From Siphonodentalium dalli (Eukaryota > Mollusca > Scaphopoda > Gadilida > Siphonodentaliidae), in assembly GCA_032622095.1 (NCBI GenBank), contig CP136068.1, forward strand, positions 150,053,365 to 150,117,364: DNA of 64,000 nt, written 5' to 3'. The notes below the pieces were generated by a model, which saw nothing but the letters and a program-made list of their open reading frames with translations, searched no databases and was not told the DNA's origin. Both the position numbers and the translations under genes were made by a program. This document shows positions 43,370 to 52,288 of this stretch, piece after piece (within the stretch, counting starts at the first letter, position 1; each line of letters starts with the position of its first letter).

Positions 43370-43957
43370 TTATCTTTTCGGATTGAACCATTCTAAAGCT
43401 TCGAATGCAGATTTCGATGCATCAGACAACGGCATAAATTTTGAAAATTCAAGATCAATAACTGGTTTTTTTTGTAACGGTTGATGTTGAGGGTTCTGCT
43501 GAGAAGGTATAGGTGTAAATTTAGAATGTTGATTTTGTTGAGTTTGCATCGGTGTAAACTTTGAATGATTTAGAGAAAGCTTTGTTTTACGTTTAGATTC
43601 TTTTTGATTACCTCTTTGTTGTGTTTGCTTCCGAGTAATCTTTGAACGTTTTGGAGAAACCTTTGATTTACTTTTAGATTGTCTACCAGTTTGTTCAAAT
43701 GAATTTTTCAAAAGACTTCTAATTAAAACTCCTCCAAGAAACCCACTACCACCTCGTTGTAAAATTAATTTGCGTTTTGTTTCCATATCAGTTGATCGAT
43801 CAGAGATTTTTTTAAGAACATTTTTATTTCTCTGAAAAAACTTTTTTGTCTGTGATGGTAATTTCCAATCATTTTCAAGAAATAATTCAGCTGCAAAAGT
43901 GAAGAAATTTATAATTTGTGACAGTTCATCACGACTAAACATCTCGGTGGACGACAT
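43370..43957 (-). CDS. basic Gln/Lys-rich Polinton protein with RGG-hydrophobic motif
   Basis: The frame opens at 44026, but the ATG at 43955-43957 (MSSTEMFSRDELSQIINFFT) clears the ATPase gene and is preferred, giving 195 residues. KRKLILQRGGSGFLGGVLIR resembles the KKKILNQKGGFLPLL segment of the 122-residue protein. The C-terminal half is low complexity with HSKFTP(M/I)(Q/P)(T/S)QQN repeats and many Lys/Arg. Possibly a paralogous virion core protein with a disordered extension; function unproven. Confidence 0.6.
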   Translation of the reverse strand: MSSTEMFSRDELSQIINFFTFAAELFLENDWKLPSQTKKFFQRNKNVLKKISDRSTDMETKRKLILQRGGSGFLGGVLIRSLLKNSFEQTGRQSKSKSKVSPKRSKITRKQTQQRGNQKESKRKTKLSLNHSKFTPMQTQQNQHSKFTPIPSQQNPQHQPLQKKPVIDLEFSKFMPLSDASKSAFEALEWFNPKR

Positions 43958-43991
43958 GGTTCTAAAATGAAAAAAATAACAACAACTGAAT

Positions 43992-44642
43992 TTATACTTT
44001 TGAATATATGACAGGACCTCGGTCATTAGCTGTCAACCATTTATGGAAAATATCAGTTCTAATTCGCAAATAATTTTCTGTTCTAGGATGAAAATCTACT
44101 AAAATATATCCATGATTTATTGAAGTTGCATCTTCGTATGCTTGTTTCAAATGATTGGTTTGCATTTGATGAGCCAAAACTTTTATTTGATTTTTATCTC
44201 GAACGCTTTGAAATAAAACCATGTAGTGTGCATTCAAACTTATAGTTCTGCTACTTTTTGATTTTTGGAACATGTTTTGAGTAATGTAAATTATTGAAGC
44301 ATTTCGATGATGACCTTTTCTAGTAAACCAAAGCATTATTTTGTCTTCATCTTGTTCCCCCATCATGTCATCGAAAACAACAAGATGAGGAAATGATTTA
44401 TCTGATACAATTTCCTCATCATCGTCTGGAATACCATCGATAAACTTAACGTTATCAATTTCTTTTATACGATTGTATGTGTCTTGCCATTCTTTGTAAC
44501 ACCAAACTATTTTCTTTGGTGGTGTTTGGAATAAATCGTGTTTAAATTCAATAACTTTTTTAACAAATTCTGTTTTACCTGATCCACTAGGTCCGCTGAT
44601 AAAGAAATTACACGGATGTTGGAAAAGTAAAGATTCTTCCAT
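43992..44642 (-). CDS. ATPase: genome-packaging ATPase (FtsK/HerA, A32-like)
   Basis: 216 residues. Walker A is GPSGSGKT at 17-24, Walker B LVVFDD at 87-92, and the sensor-type TQN at 121-123 follows SIIYI. Size and motif spacing fit the A32-type packaging ATPases shared by Polintons and virophages. By family knowledge it pumps the genome into the capsid. ATG 44640-44642. The 3' end reaches into the non-preferred upstream extension of the following gene. Intact. Confidence 0.92.
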   Translation of the reverse strand: MEESLLFQHPCNFFISGPSGSGKTEFVKKVIEFKHDLFQTPPKKIVWCYKEWQDTYNRIKEIDNVKFIDGIPDDDEEIVSDKSFPHLVVFDDMMGEQDEDKIMLWFTRKGHHRNASIIYITQNMFQKSKSSRTISLNAHYMVLFQSVRDKNQIKVLAHQMQTNHLKQAYEDATSINHGYILVDFHPRTENYLRIRTDIFHKWLTANDRGPVIYSKV

Positions 44643-44675
44643 GTTGTCACTTTGATGTCTAATCAGAGAGTGAAC

Positions 44676-45371
44676 TTAACGACGTGTGAATTTAGTTTTT
44701 AAACCGAAATCTCCAAAGCTGTAAATATTTCCATACATTTCAATAATCCAATTATTATACTCTTCTATGCTTCTGTTTGTTCTGAAAATAAAAAAATCAT
44801 CCCCTATAATGTTTTGAATTTTTGCATATGTTGACATTTTTTTTGTTAACAAATACCCATCGATCCTAGGAACTGATTTAAAGGTTCCCCCAGCAAGAGG
44901 ATAATGATCTTCATACTTTGTATAATGAATATAGTCATGTTCATCAAAAGTTTCTAAATCTAAATGGTGTTGATCACCACCAAATACCCAAAAATCAGAT
45001 ATTTTTTCAATGAGAAAAAATGTTTTGAATTTAATAAATGATTCAATATATTTTTGAGAGAAATGAGAAGATATACTTGACTCAAGATAGGCCAATCTCT
45101 GTAAACATTCGCCGACATCACAGCATCGTAGTATTGCTTTCTTTTCTCTTTCAAACCAGACTTCTTGTAATTCCTTCTTTATCTCTGGAATAAGCGTTGA
45201 CTGTGCCACCAAATATCCATAAATCTTCTCAGCAATTTCTGGAGGTACTACTCCTGCCAACATCTTGACATGAAATGACTCAACATCTCCATCCGTATGG
45301 GTATGTATGAATACCATTGACGAGTTTTCGTTTTGTGTACACCGATCTGAAAGTTTTGGTTTGACACTCAT
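44676..45371 (-). CDS. unrecognised 231-residue protein overlapping the PolB end
   Basis: ATG at 45369-45371, so it overlaps the last 92 nt of PolB in another frame. Features: HTHTDGDVESFHVKMLAG, a two-Cys RCCDVGECLQRL segment, aromatic-rich middle (KFKTFFLIEKISDFWVFGG), and an acidic/His stretch DLETFDEHDYIHYTKYEDHY. I do not recognise the family. The long open frame, conventional start and tight packing between PolB and ATPase suggest a real gene, perhaps translated by coupling to PolB termination. Confidence 0.6.
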   Translation of the reverse strand: MSVKPKLSDRCTQNENSSMVFIHTHTDGDVESFHVKMLAGVVPPEIAEKIYGYLVAQSTLIPEIKKELQEVWFEREKKAILRCCDVGECLQRLAYLESSISSHFSQKYIESFIKFKTFFLIEKISDFWVFGGDQHHLDLETFDEHDYIHYTKYEDHYPLAGGTFKSVPRIDGYLLTKKMSTYAKIQNIIGDDFFIFRTNRSIEEYNNWIIEMYGNIYSFGDFGLKTKFTRR

Positions 45372-48300
45372 TAATCAATTGATGGTTCTTTTGTCTTTTA
45401 ATTCTGGAAGGATACTCAACAACAGTTTTGAAATTTTCACGATCATTAACACATTGTACCATTGTTTCAAAATTAACTTTTTGACTTGTGCTGTAATCAA
45501 GAGTGATACCTTTTACCTTACATTTGGTGTATCTTCTCCCATCTTTGATGTATTCATATCCGTAGTTCTTTGGCCCAAGTCCAACAAATTTGACAATCTT
45601 TGCATCTGGATGTTCGTCGCTCCATTTCCCCAATCTTCCTTCGATAGTTTTGATGTTCTTCTTTGATGGATCACTGACATACATACAGCTGTCTGTATCA
45701 AAATACAGCACTCTATCTCCAAGTTTTTCTAAAACTTTATACAATTGTAATCTTGCATACGCTGTAACAAAAGAAGCAACAACAACATTTGCTGAATGAT
45801 GAGGTTCAATATTATCTAAGATGTCAACATAATTTACCAGAATGAATTTGTCACCATCAAGAAGTGTAACATTTTGAACAATTATATTGTTACTAGTAAG
45901 CAATTCAAAATAACGTGATGGTTTATCCACATACTCTGTTTTTTATATAAGATTTCTTTGTGCATTCTTACCCCATATACAATTAATCATAATTTTAGAT
46001 ATTTGACGTTTTCCTGGATTCTTCTCGATGTTCTCCAATTTTATACCCTCAGCTGCATAATAATCCTGTACAAACTTTTGTTTCTGTTCTTCTGTCTCAA
46101 CACCAAATGGATAACCACTACATTCCTGTTTGATCTTTAGATGTTTATCGATATAGGATTTGTATATTTCATCTGTCCAATCTGTCCAATGCCAAATTTG
46201 GTACACATCAAGTATTTTGTAGCCAACATCCATTGCTTTGAATAATTCTGGCGTGGTCCACACTCCGGTTATAGCTCGATCTTCTTCTGAATGGTTACAT
46301 GCCTCGTTCTCATTGATGGCACAAGTGTTGCACAGAGTAAAAACCATTTTCTTGTTACAATGAATCGGTAGAACTGGAATATACAATTTCGATGGTGGTA
46401 AAATTGTACATTTAACAAGCCCCGCATAGTCTCTAATGTGTTCTTGATCGATCTGCTCTTGGCTCAAAATTTCTGGATGTCCAACAGGGTAGAATTTATA
46501 TTTGTTGCAAAATGGATACAACGAACACACATCGATGAACTTGATTTCTTTTGTGGAATCTTGATCAATTTCCTCGTACAATTTGATGGCATTTGTACGT
46601 CCACCAAACAATGCTTCTCTTGGCAAAATGGGGTCTCGATGTTTGTAGAAAGATTCCATTTGTTGTTTGAATTTCACATCCGATTTCATTCTTTCGTCGA
46701 TCTGATGCTCCCAAATTGATTCAACTCTGTAACCAAGACTTTCCAGTTCATCTTTCTTCTGTTGGGTTCTTGTATATAATTCTTCCATGGTGAGCATCGT
46801 ATAGGGATTCTTGTATTGTCTGTTGTTGTAACATTTTGGACATCCATGAAACAGACATCCATTCATCTCAAAAACTGTTCTTGTGGCTTCCTCATATCCA
46901 TCGACGTAGTGTCCACCAATCTTGATTTCTCCTCCATTCAAAGCATGCTTGATTGTTATCATACGTGACAATGATATATGTTGAAGCCAACGTATCGCTT
47001 TCATGGAATAGTTTTTAGCACATGGGTATCCACCATCTGGAATGATTCCAATTGTTTTCTCTGGCATTGAATTCTTCCTCCATGCCAAATTGCAAACTTG
47101 TGCCAATGTTATTGACTCAATGAACGGGTCAATCTGTTCTGTTTCCAATATGTATTTCCTGAATTTTCCACATCCACGGCGAAGAATATCCACGTCTGAT
47201 TTGCAGTACTTCTCTATCTCTTCTTGGAAGTTGAATATCGCATAATTTTCTATTTTCTCATTGTACCATTCAAAGAATTTCTCTCGATTTTCCACGCTCA
47301 TCATATCTGGTTTGTAGTAATCACAAGCCAAGTAAGGTCCAATGTAATTTTGAAACTTTGGTGAATTCGCCCAATGTGGAAAGTGTCCTTTTGCCATCTC
47401 ATTCAGCTGAAAAGTTTGTGGAAATTTTGAAAGCGGCATCATCAGAAAACTCAGAGAATCAATAACTTTCACGCTGTTGCATTTTAAACTGAGAATTTTG
47501 TTTCCATTCATGATCAGTTCTGGTTTATGAATTCCACTTTGTATGAGTGCTTGAAGTAGAAACTGTGCATCGTATCCCTGAGCATTATGTGCTATTGCAA
47601 CACATCCTTTGTGATCTTGATGGAATAACCAGTTTGTGAAGTCTGTTAAAACGTTGTCACCCTTGAATACAAATTCTCTGGAATCCGGTCCGCATGTTTC
47701 ACATTTTTCTTCGATTGGTTTGCACATGCAATCTCCACAAGCGGTATGTGCAACACAGAAGTTTGGAATATGAACACCTGTGTCTTGTCTGCATTCAAAG
47801 TCAAAGAATACATATGGAATCTTTGCAGGTTTCTTTTCCGGTGATTCATATTTTGGAATGTAGCACCTGTGATCTGCTTCAACGATTTCTTTGCAATGTT
47901 TGCATTTCTTCAACCCCGCACATATATGTCTGTTTGATTTATTGATGAGAAATTCTTCATCACAAATGTTGCATAGTTGAACCAAATCACATATTTTTCT
48001 TTTCTGTTTTCCTTCCGTCTTCAAATGGTTGTCGAAACAAGATTTACTTCTGAATGATCGTCGACACGTTCTACACTTCACCAAATTTGTGAAATTACAC
48101 TGTGTCAATGACCAGCATGCACAAACAAATCTGCATCGATGATCGCCACGACTTTTGAATCCAATGTCACAGAATTCGCAGTAGTAGCTGGTGCCTAGAA
48201 ATCCTTTGATTGATGTTATGGTGTCGAAGTGATTGTTGTTGTAGTAGATGTGTACACATTTGCTCTCCGAACACATTTCTGCAGGTTCAAATAGAAATCC

Positions 48301-49353
48301 AGCGCCAGCAAATTCATTGTGAATTTTCACAACATATTCTGGATACAATATTTCTTGAATCTTGTGGAACTCATTGATACTGCAAACTGTATCGTGTGGA
48401 ATACCAGCACGGTTGAGTAGATTTTTTGCTGCATCTGTTTGTGCTGTGTATATTGATTGTCTTATTCTTTTCCATTTCTTTGACCAGCACGCAGATCCAT
48501 CACTATCTGCCTTACACATTCCGACGACAATAGATCTTGCCATACACATAACATCATCAGCATTTTCAATCCGGACAATACTTCTTTTCACTTTTGTAAG
48601 CTTGTTCTTGTCTGCAAATGGTCCATAATGTAGTGAGTGTCGTGTACCACCTTCCGGAATATCTGTAACGAAGATTTCGAAATTGAGTGCACCGTCATGA
48701 ATTGTAAAGTCTGCATTTGATTGAACCACATTTTGAATATTATCCATGAGTGTCTCACCATTCAATTCACTGGCTTTTGTGAATGGAATGAAAATGTTCA
48801 TATCAAGTCCTGGATGATTTATCGTAACTCTGATTCTTGTCTTCTCATTTGCTGAACATTTCTGTTTCAATTCTTCTGTCAACTTCTCAAATATCTCTGG
48901 AATGTTTTCGATTGGATCTGTAAATTTCTCGAATTTCACACCAAATTGTCGTGATGCTGATTTAAATTTTCTGGAAAATTTCTCCGAGTTCAGCTCCAAT
49001 TTGAAATATTTTGTTGGATTGAACACAACACGCTCTCTAGCCAGACTTCTCTTTCTCTTCCCACCAATTTCTCTATTCTGTCTTCGACCGCGTCCAATCT
49101 GACCATCACTAGAACTTTCTTCACTTTCGCCTCCATCAGTTTCCATATCGCTCTCTTCACTTTCTCCCCCATCAGTTTCCATATCGCTCTCTTCCCTTTC
49201 TGCCTCATCAGTTTCCATATCGCTCTCTTCACTTTCTGCCTCATTAGTTTCCATATCGCTCTCTTCAATAACTGCAGGCCTTGGTCTTTTTCTAACAATA
49301 TCTTCTTCGCTGGCGGAGTCGTCTGAAACAGGTCTTTTGATTCTCTTAAACAT
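45280..49353 (-). pseudogene. pPolB: protein-primed family B DNA polymerase with in-frame TAA
   Basis: Start chosen at ATG 49351-49353 (MFKRIKRPVS), the symmetric partner of the divergent gene's start. The reading spans about 1,357 codons. Order: bipartite NLS-like N-terminus, acidic EESDMETD repeats (about 31-80), Cys-rich zinc-finger region (about 390-500), exonuclease motifs FDFE (about 517), HNAQGYD (about 589) and YCKSDVD (about 716), an MNGCLFHGCPKCY insert, Pol A DVCSLYP (about 941) and Pol B KIMINCIWG. An in-frame TAA at 45943-45945 (codon 1137) follows WGKNAQRNLI; the same frame then continues with the catalytic YFDTDS and the terminal YTKR...YPYGW. The stop removes the palm aspartates, so the copy should be inactive unless read through. 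Confidence 0.93.
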
Positions 49354-49667
49354 TTTTGTCTTGAGTTTTGTCAGCAAAAAATATTGCGACTGGCTTCTTC
49401 GGAGTTGAAGTGTAAAGTGTATAATTACACAATTTTACACTTGCTTTTATAGCATTTTTCATCGTGACTGCTATAAAAGCAGGTGTTAAAATTGTGTAAT
49501 TATACACTTTACACTTCAACTCCGAAGAAGCCAGTCGCAATATTTTTTGCTGACAAAAACTCAAGACAAAAATGTTTAAGAGAATCAAAAGACCTGTTTC
49601 AGACGACTCCGCCAGCGAAGAAGATATTGTTAGAAAAAGACCAAGGCCTGCAGTTATTGAAGAGAGC
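49256..49667. promoter_or_regulatory. palindromic divergent promoter and shared gene head
   Basis: The arms 49256-49454 and 49469-49667 are near-perfect reverse complements around a ~14-bp centre (about 49461). Each arm holds an outward-facing TATA-type box (CTATAAAAGC at 49471-49480 on plus; GCTTTTATAG at 49443-49452 on the complementary side), a 5' leader of roughly 90 nt and the first 32 codons of a gene. PolB runs left and the CCHC gene right from the same duplicated promoter. Confidence 0.9.
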
Positions 49668-50156
49668 TATATTGAGCTGCATAAAGAAGAATCAAAAAAA
49701 TCTACACTACTACAGACTAGAAAAATTCAAGATAATCTTGTCGAATTGAGACAGATCTCTACTGATTTGTTTAAATTTTGTAACAAAATGCAATGGCAAG
49801 AGAAAAAAGAGAAAAACAAAGCTGATAAAAATTGGAAACCACCATATGGTTACTGTTACAAATGCGGACAAGACTCCCATTGGTCCTTCCAATGTAAAAC
49901 AGATTTCGACGACAAAAAAAATGTGAAAACTATACAAAAAAGTCTACAAGCAGTAACAATACAAGAACAAAATGCAGTTATCAAAACTGAAGAGATGTCT
50001 ACAACATCAGATGTTTTCAAACAACCCCGACCTGTTGATCCTACGAATGATTCACAGAACAAATCTGAAGATAAGCATCCAGATTTTGAAAATTCCAAGA
50101 AAACTTCCAAGAAAAAGAAGCTGAGACAATTCTACATTCCAAAAACAGATAAATGA
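49572..50156 (+). CDS. CCHC zinc-knuckle protein sharing the PolB N-terminus
   Basis: 194 residues. Residues 1-32 (MFKRIKRPVSDDSASEEDIV and RKRPRPAVIEES) are identical to the start of PolB and look like a bipartite nuclear localisation signal. A Lys-rich helical part follows, then a CCHC zinc knuckle C95-x2-C98-x4-H103-x4-C108 (CYKCGQDSHWSFQC), then a polar tail ending KKKKLRQFYIPKTDK. A retroviral nucleocapsid-type knuckle implies single-stranded nucleic acid binding. It uses the divergent promoter shared with PolB and an ordinary AATAAA signal at 50188-50193. Not a gene I know from Polintons. Confidence 0.82.
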   Translation: MFKRIKRPVSDDSASEEDIVRKRPRPAVIEESYIELHKEESKKSTLLQTRKIQDNLVELRQISTDLFKFCNKMQWQEKKEKNKADKNWKPPYGYCYKCGQDSHWSFQCKTDFDDKKNVKTIQKSLQAVTIQEQNAVIKTEEMSTTSDVFKQPRPVDPTNDSQNKSEDKHPDFENSKKTSKKKKLRQFYIPKTDK

Positions 50157-50187
50157 ATCGATACAAACATTTGAAAATTATATTGTG

Positions 50188-50193
50188 AATAAA
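50188..50193 (+). terminator. AATAAA polyadenylation signal of the CCHC gene
   Basis: AATAAA lies 32 bp past the stop codon and is followed by GT/T-rich DNA. The segment from here to 50284 is repeated, diverged, at 51651-51741. Confidence 0.65.
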
Positions 50194-50267
50194 TTATGAA
50201 TTGAACAATCGTGTTTTGTTTTGTTTTTTTCAGCTATGAAAGAGTAACCTTTTTGGGGAATGTGGGT

Positions 50268-50283
50268 GGCCCTGAAAAGGGCC
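50268..50283 (-). terminator. histone-type 3' stem-loop of the 116-residue gene
   Basis: On the minus strand GGCCCTTTTCAGGGCC, flanked by AAAAAC and ACCCACA: six-pair stem, TTTC loop and ACCCA flank exactly as in replication-dependent histone mRNAs. It starts 18 nt past the stop codon. Confidence 0.85.
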
Positions 50284-50301
50284 GTTTTTCTTTTCCAGAA
50301 T

Positions 50302-50652
50302 TCATAAAAATTCTGCCAAATCAGGATATATCCCGTTGGGATTAATTGTCACAGACCAAGTAGGGTTTGATCTGTGCGCCGCAGCAGCCTGAGCGAAGCT
50401 GTCAATTGCTGCATTGCACAGATCTTTCTTCGAGATCTGTGACAAGATCTCCACGAGATCAAGATTGCTTGGTTCTTGATCACATACTTCAGCCGATGGT
50501 CGTCGCCGAGCCAGAAAATCTGTTAACATCTGTTTCTGCACCACCTTTTGTTCAGGAGAATCCTGCCATTTCCTATAGGTTCTGATTTTCGTCTCCTCTG
50601 ACGAATCTCTCTTCCTCCATAGCTTCTTGAAAAATTTCTTTAGAGACGGCAT
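50302..50652 (-). CDS. small basic accessory protein, module 1 left gene
   Basis: 116 residues, unrecognised. The N-terminus MPSLKKFFKKLWRKRDSSEE is a strongly basic amphipathic helix; the middle is Arg/Gln-rich (LARRRPSAEV), the C-terminus contains an Ala-rich helix (DSFAQAAAAHRS) and NPNGIYPDLAEFL. The ATG at 50650-50652 lies about 35 bp below a TATAAAAATA box (50683-50692 on the minus strand), so the leader should be very short. It ends in a histone-type stem-loop. Transcribed from the duplicated 555-bp promoter shared with the plus gene at 51269. Confidence 0.7.
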   Translation of the reverse strand: MPSLKKFFKKLWRKRDSSEETKIRTYRKWQDSPEQKVVQKQMLTDFLARRRPSAEVCDQEPSNLDLVEILSQISKKDLCNAAIDSFAQAAAAHRSNPTWSVTINPNGIYPDLAEFL

Positions 50653-50678
50653 AATGAATGAAGTTCACTGAAAAAGTG

Positions 50679-51233
50679 AAAATATTTTTATACATTTGAC
50701 ACGGGCGTCAATGAAATCACATGTCGCATTGACGTTAAAATTGACAAATGTTTCCTGGCATTGTGTTTTTTCAGAGACGGATCAGCATTCATATTTTTCT
50801 TGATCATTATTGCATAGCGATCAAACAAATGTTTTTTATTTCGTTAGATCATTATCTATTATTTGGTACACATGATTGATATATTTGTTACCTCGTTAGG
50901 AAAATATGGAATGTTTTTCTAGTTTTGTTTTTGGAAATGTACATATTTTATACATAAAACTGAACACAAGAAAACATACTGAACATTTTTCTTCATCATT
51001 ACAATCGATAACTTTACTTGGTCATCGTTTATGAACGAAGATGAATTCATATGTTAAAACATCTTAATTAATTGCATATACTATCATGAATTTAATCTAT
51101 AACATATCGAAATAGTGAAAACTACAGATAATGCACTGTAAAGAAACACAACGTCAGGAAGCATTTGTCATTTTTAACGTCAAAGTATTATGTGCTTTCT
51201 CTACCGCCCGCGCAATCGTAATATATGTTCAAA
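50679..51233. promoter_or_regulatory. bidirectional promoter, module 1 (direct repeat copy 1)
   Basis: 555 bp that recur almost unchanged at 52289-52843 (offset 1610; one mismatch noticed, CCGCGCAA versus CCGCACAA). It separates two divergent genes. Near its ends are inverted copies of a ~40-bp element (50729-50768 and 51144-51183, about 36 of 40 bases paired) containing TTTTAACGTCAA. TATA-type sequences face outward at 50683-50692 (minus) and about 51219-51226 (plus). Confidence 0.88.
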
Positions 51234-51268
51234 CACGGCCGTGAACAATTTTTATTCTGCATTCAAAG

Positions 51269-51457
51269 ATGTCCGAAATCCCCGAACCGTTGATTTCTAT
51301 ACTAAGAGGAACGATAGGGCTAACACCCCAGATAATGCGGGGCGAACACGCAAAAGAAGTAACCGCCAGTGCAAAACTGGTTATGCAAATATGCAAAAAA
51401 CAACAGCGTTGGAACAAAAGCAAAAGTCTCAAAAGAAAATCGTGGCGTGAACTTTGA
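51269..51457 (+). CDS. 62-residue basic protein, module 1 right gene
   Basis: MSEIPEPLISILRGTIGLTP begins a 62-residue frame ending KSLKRKSWREL. The ATG follows TTCAAAG, the same leader end as the plus gene of module 2, which supports this start over the longer frame opening at 51190. Composition is basic at the C-terminus; no family recognised. Two histone-type stem-loops follow the stop after 13 and 41 nt. Given its size it could be a truncated descendant of a longer gene. Confidence 0.6.
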   Translation: MSEIPEPLISILRGTIGLTPQIMRGEHAKEVTASAKLVMQICKKQQRWNKSKSLKRKSWREL

Positions 51458-51470
51458 TGCCATACAAAAC

Positions 51471-51486
51471 GGCCCTTTTCAGGGCC
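51471..51486 (+). terminator. histone-type 3' stem-loop, first of a tandem pair
   Basis: GGCCCTTTTCAGGGCC, 13 nt after the stop codon, preceded by CAAAAC and followed by AAAA. Confidence 0.85.
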
Positions 51487-51498
51487 AAAAACAAAAAC

Positions 51499-51514
51499 GG
51501 TCCTTTTCAGGACC
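51499..51514 (+). terminator. histone-type 3' stem-loop, second, with compensatory change
   Basis: GGTCCTTTTCAGGACC: the third stem pair is T-A in place of C-G, keeping the stem. Followed by AACCA and a purine-rich AAAAAGAAAAACT, in the position of a histone downstream element. Confidence 0.8.
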
Positions 51515-51724
51515 AACCAATTTTTTCAAAAAGAAAAACTTTTAGCATTGCTTAAGAACTAATAATGTTCTTTGTACCCTATGTTTTGTTTTGAAAAAAT
51601 CACGCCACGAATAATTTAAAACAAAATATACTTGCAAATATTTGTTGTTGAATAAAATATAAATTGAACAATCGTGTTTTAGATTTTTCAGCATTGAAAG
51701 AGTAACCTTTTGGGAAATGTGTGT
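51515..51724. other. intergenic stretch between convergent accessory genes
   Basis: No gene seen. From 51651 (AATAAA) to 51741 it is a diverged copy of 50188-50284, sharing TTGAACAATCGTGTTTT and GAAAGAGTAACC, which shows that the duplication included the 3' flank. Confidence 0.65.
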
Positions 51725-51740
51725 GGCCCTGAAAAGGGCC
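51725..51740 (-). terminator. histone-type 3' stem-loop of the 162-residue gene
   Basis: GGCCCTTTTCAGGGCC on the minus strand, 22 nt past the stop codon, with AAAAC before and ACACACA after. Confidence 0.85.
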
Positions 51741-51762
51741 GTTTTAAAATTATCATCTGACT

Positions 51763-52251
51763 TTAACATCGTTTTGTGTTTTTCTTATATCTTGACATAT
51801 CTTTCCCATGAGAACCAATAGCTTTTGCGAATTCATCACTTTTCTCTGTATCTTTAGATTCTTTACAAGGAAGACGAAATCTGACTTTTGTCTCAGTAGA
51901 AGGCTTCATGATACTTTTAGGTTCTTTTTCTTTCGCCGATAATATTTTTTCTTTTTTGATCTGTTTCTGTTCTTTCGATTTCTGAACATCATGAACCCTG
52001 ATTGGTATATCTATCTCTTCTGCAACGAAACGAAGATTCACTTTTACTTCTTGATGCGTTACTTGTGTTTTCACGTCAATATCCCTGCGAAGACATCTCA
52101 GTTCATCTAAAATCGCTTTTAAAATGAGTGTATCACCACCTATAGTCATTGTCGTATTAGCTTGGCCTGTTGACTGTGGTGCCGCATATGTATTCTGTAC
52201 AACAGGATTACTGTATATCTCACTCTGAAGAAATTCTGTTAACGGATCCAT
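51763..52251 (-). CDS. 162-residue accessory protein, module 2 left gene
   Basis: The ATG at 52249-52251 (MDPLTEFLQSEIYSNPVVQN) is preferred to the frame's upstream opening at 52305, because the TATA-type box lies at 52293-52302. The middle has a helical ILKAILDELRCLRRDIDVKT segment; the C-terminal half is very Lys-rich (KSKEQKQIKKEKILSAKEKE). No family recognised and no visible similarity to the module 1 left gene despite the same promoter and 3' stem-loop. Probably a nuclear or nucleic-acid-associated protein, by composition only. Confidence 0.65.
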   Translation of the reverse strand: MDPLTEFLQSEIYSNPVVQNTYAAPQSTGQANTTMTIGGDTLILKAILDELRCLRRDIDVKTQVTHQEVKVNLRFVAEEIDIPIRVHDVQKSKEQKQIKKEKILSAKEKEPKSIMKPSTETKVRFRLPCKESKDTEKSDEFAKAIGSHGKDMSRYKKNTKRC

Positions 52252-52288
52252 CTTTGATAGCAATGCAATGTAACGTTGATCAAATTCG

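Noticed and set aside
42219-49353. Alternative genetic code (TAA as sense)
   Set aside because: Only two internal TAA codons occur in the element, one with an additional frameshift, and other genes use stop codons normally; decay or readthrough is simpler.
51190-51450. 86-residue frame overlapping the 62-residue gene
   Set aside because: It starts inside the duplicated promoter and lacks the TTCAAAG-ATG leader shared by the two plus genes; the 51269 frame is preferred.
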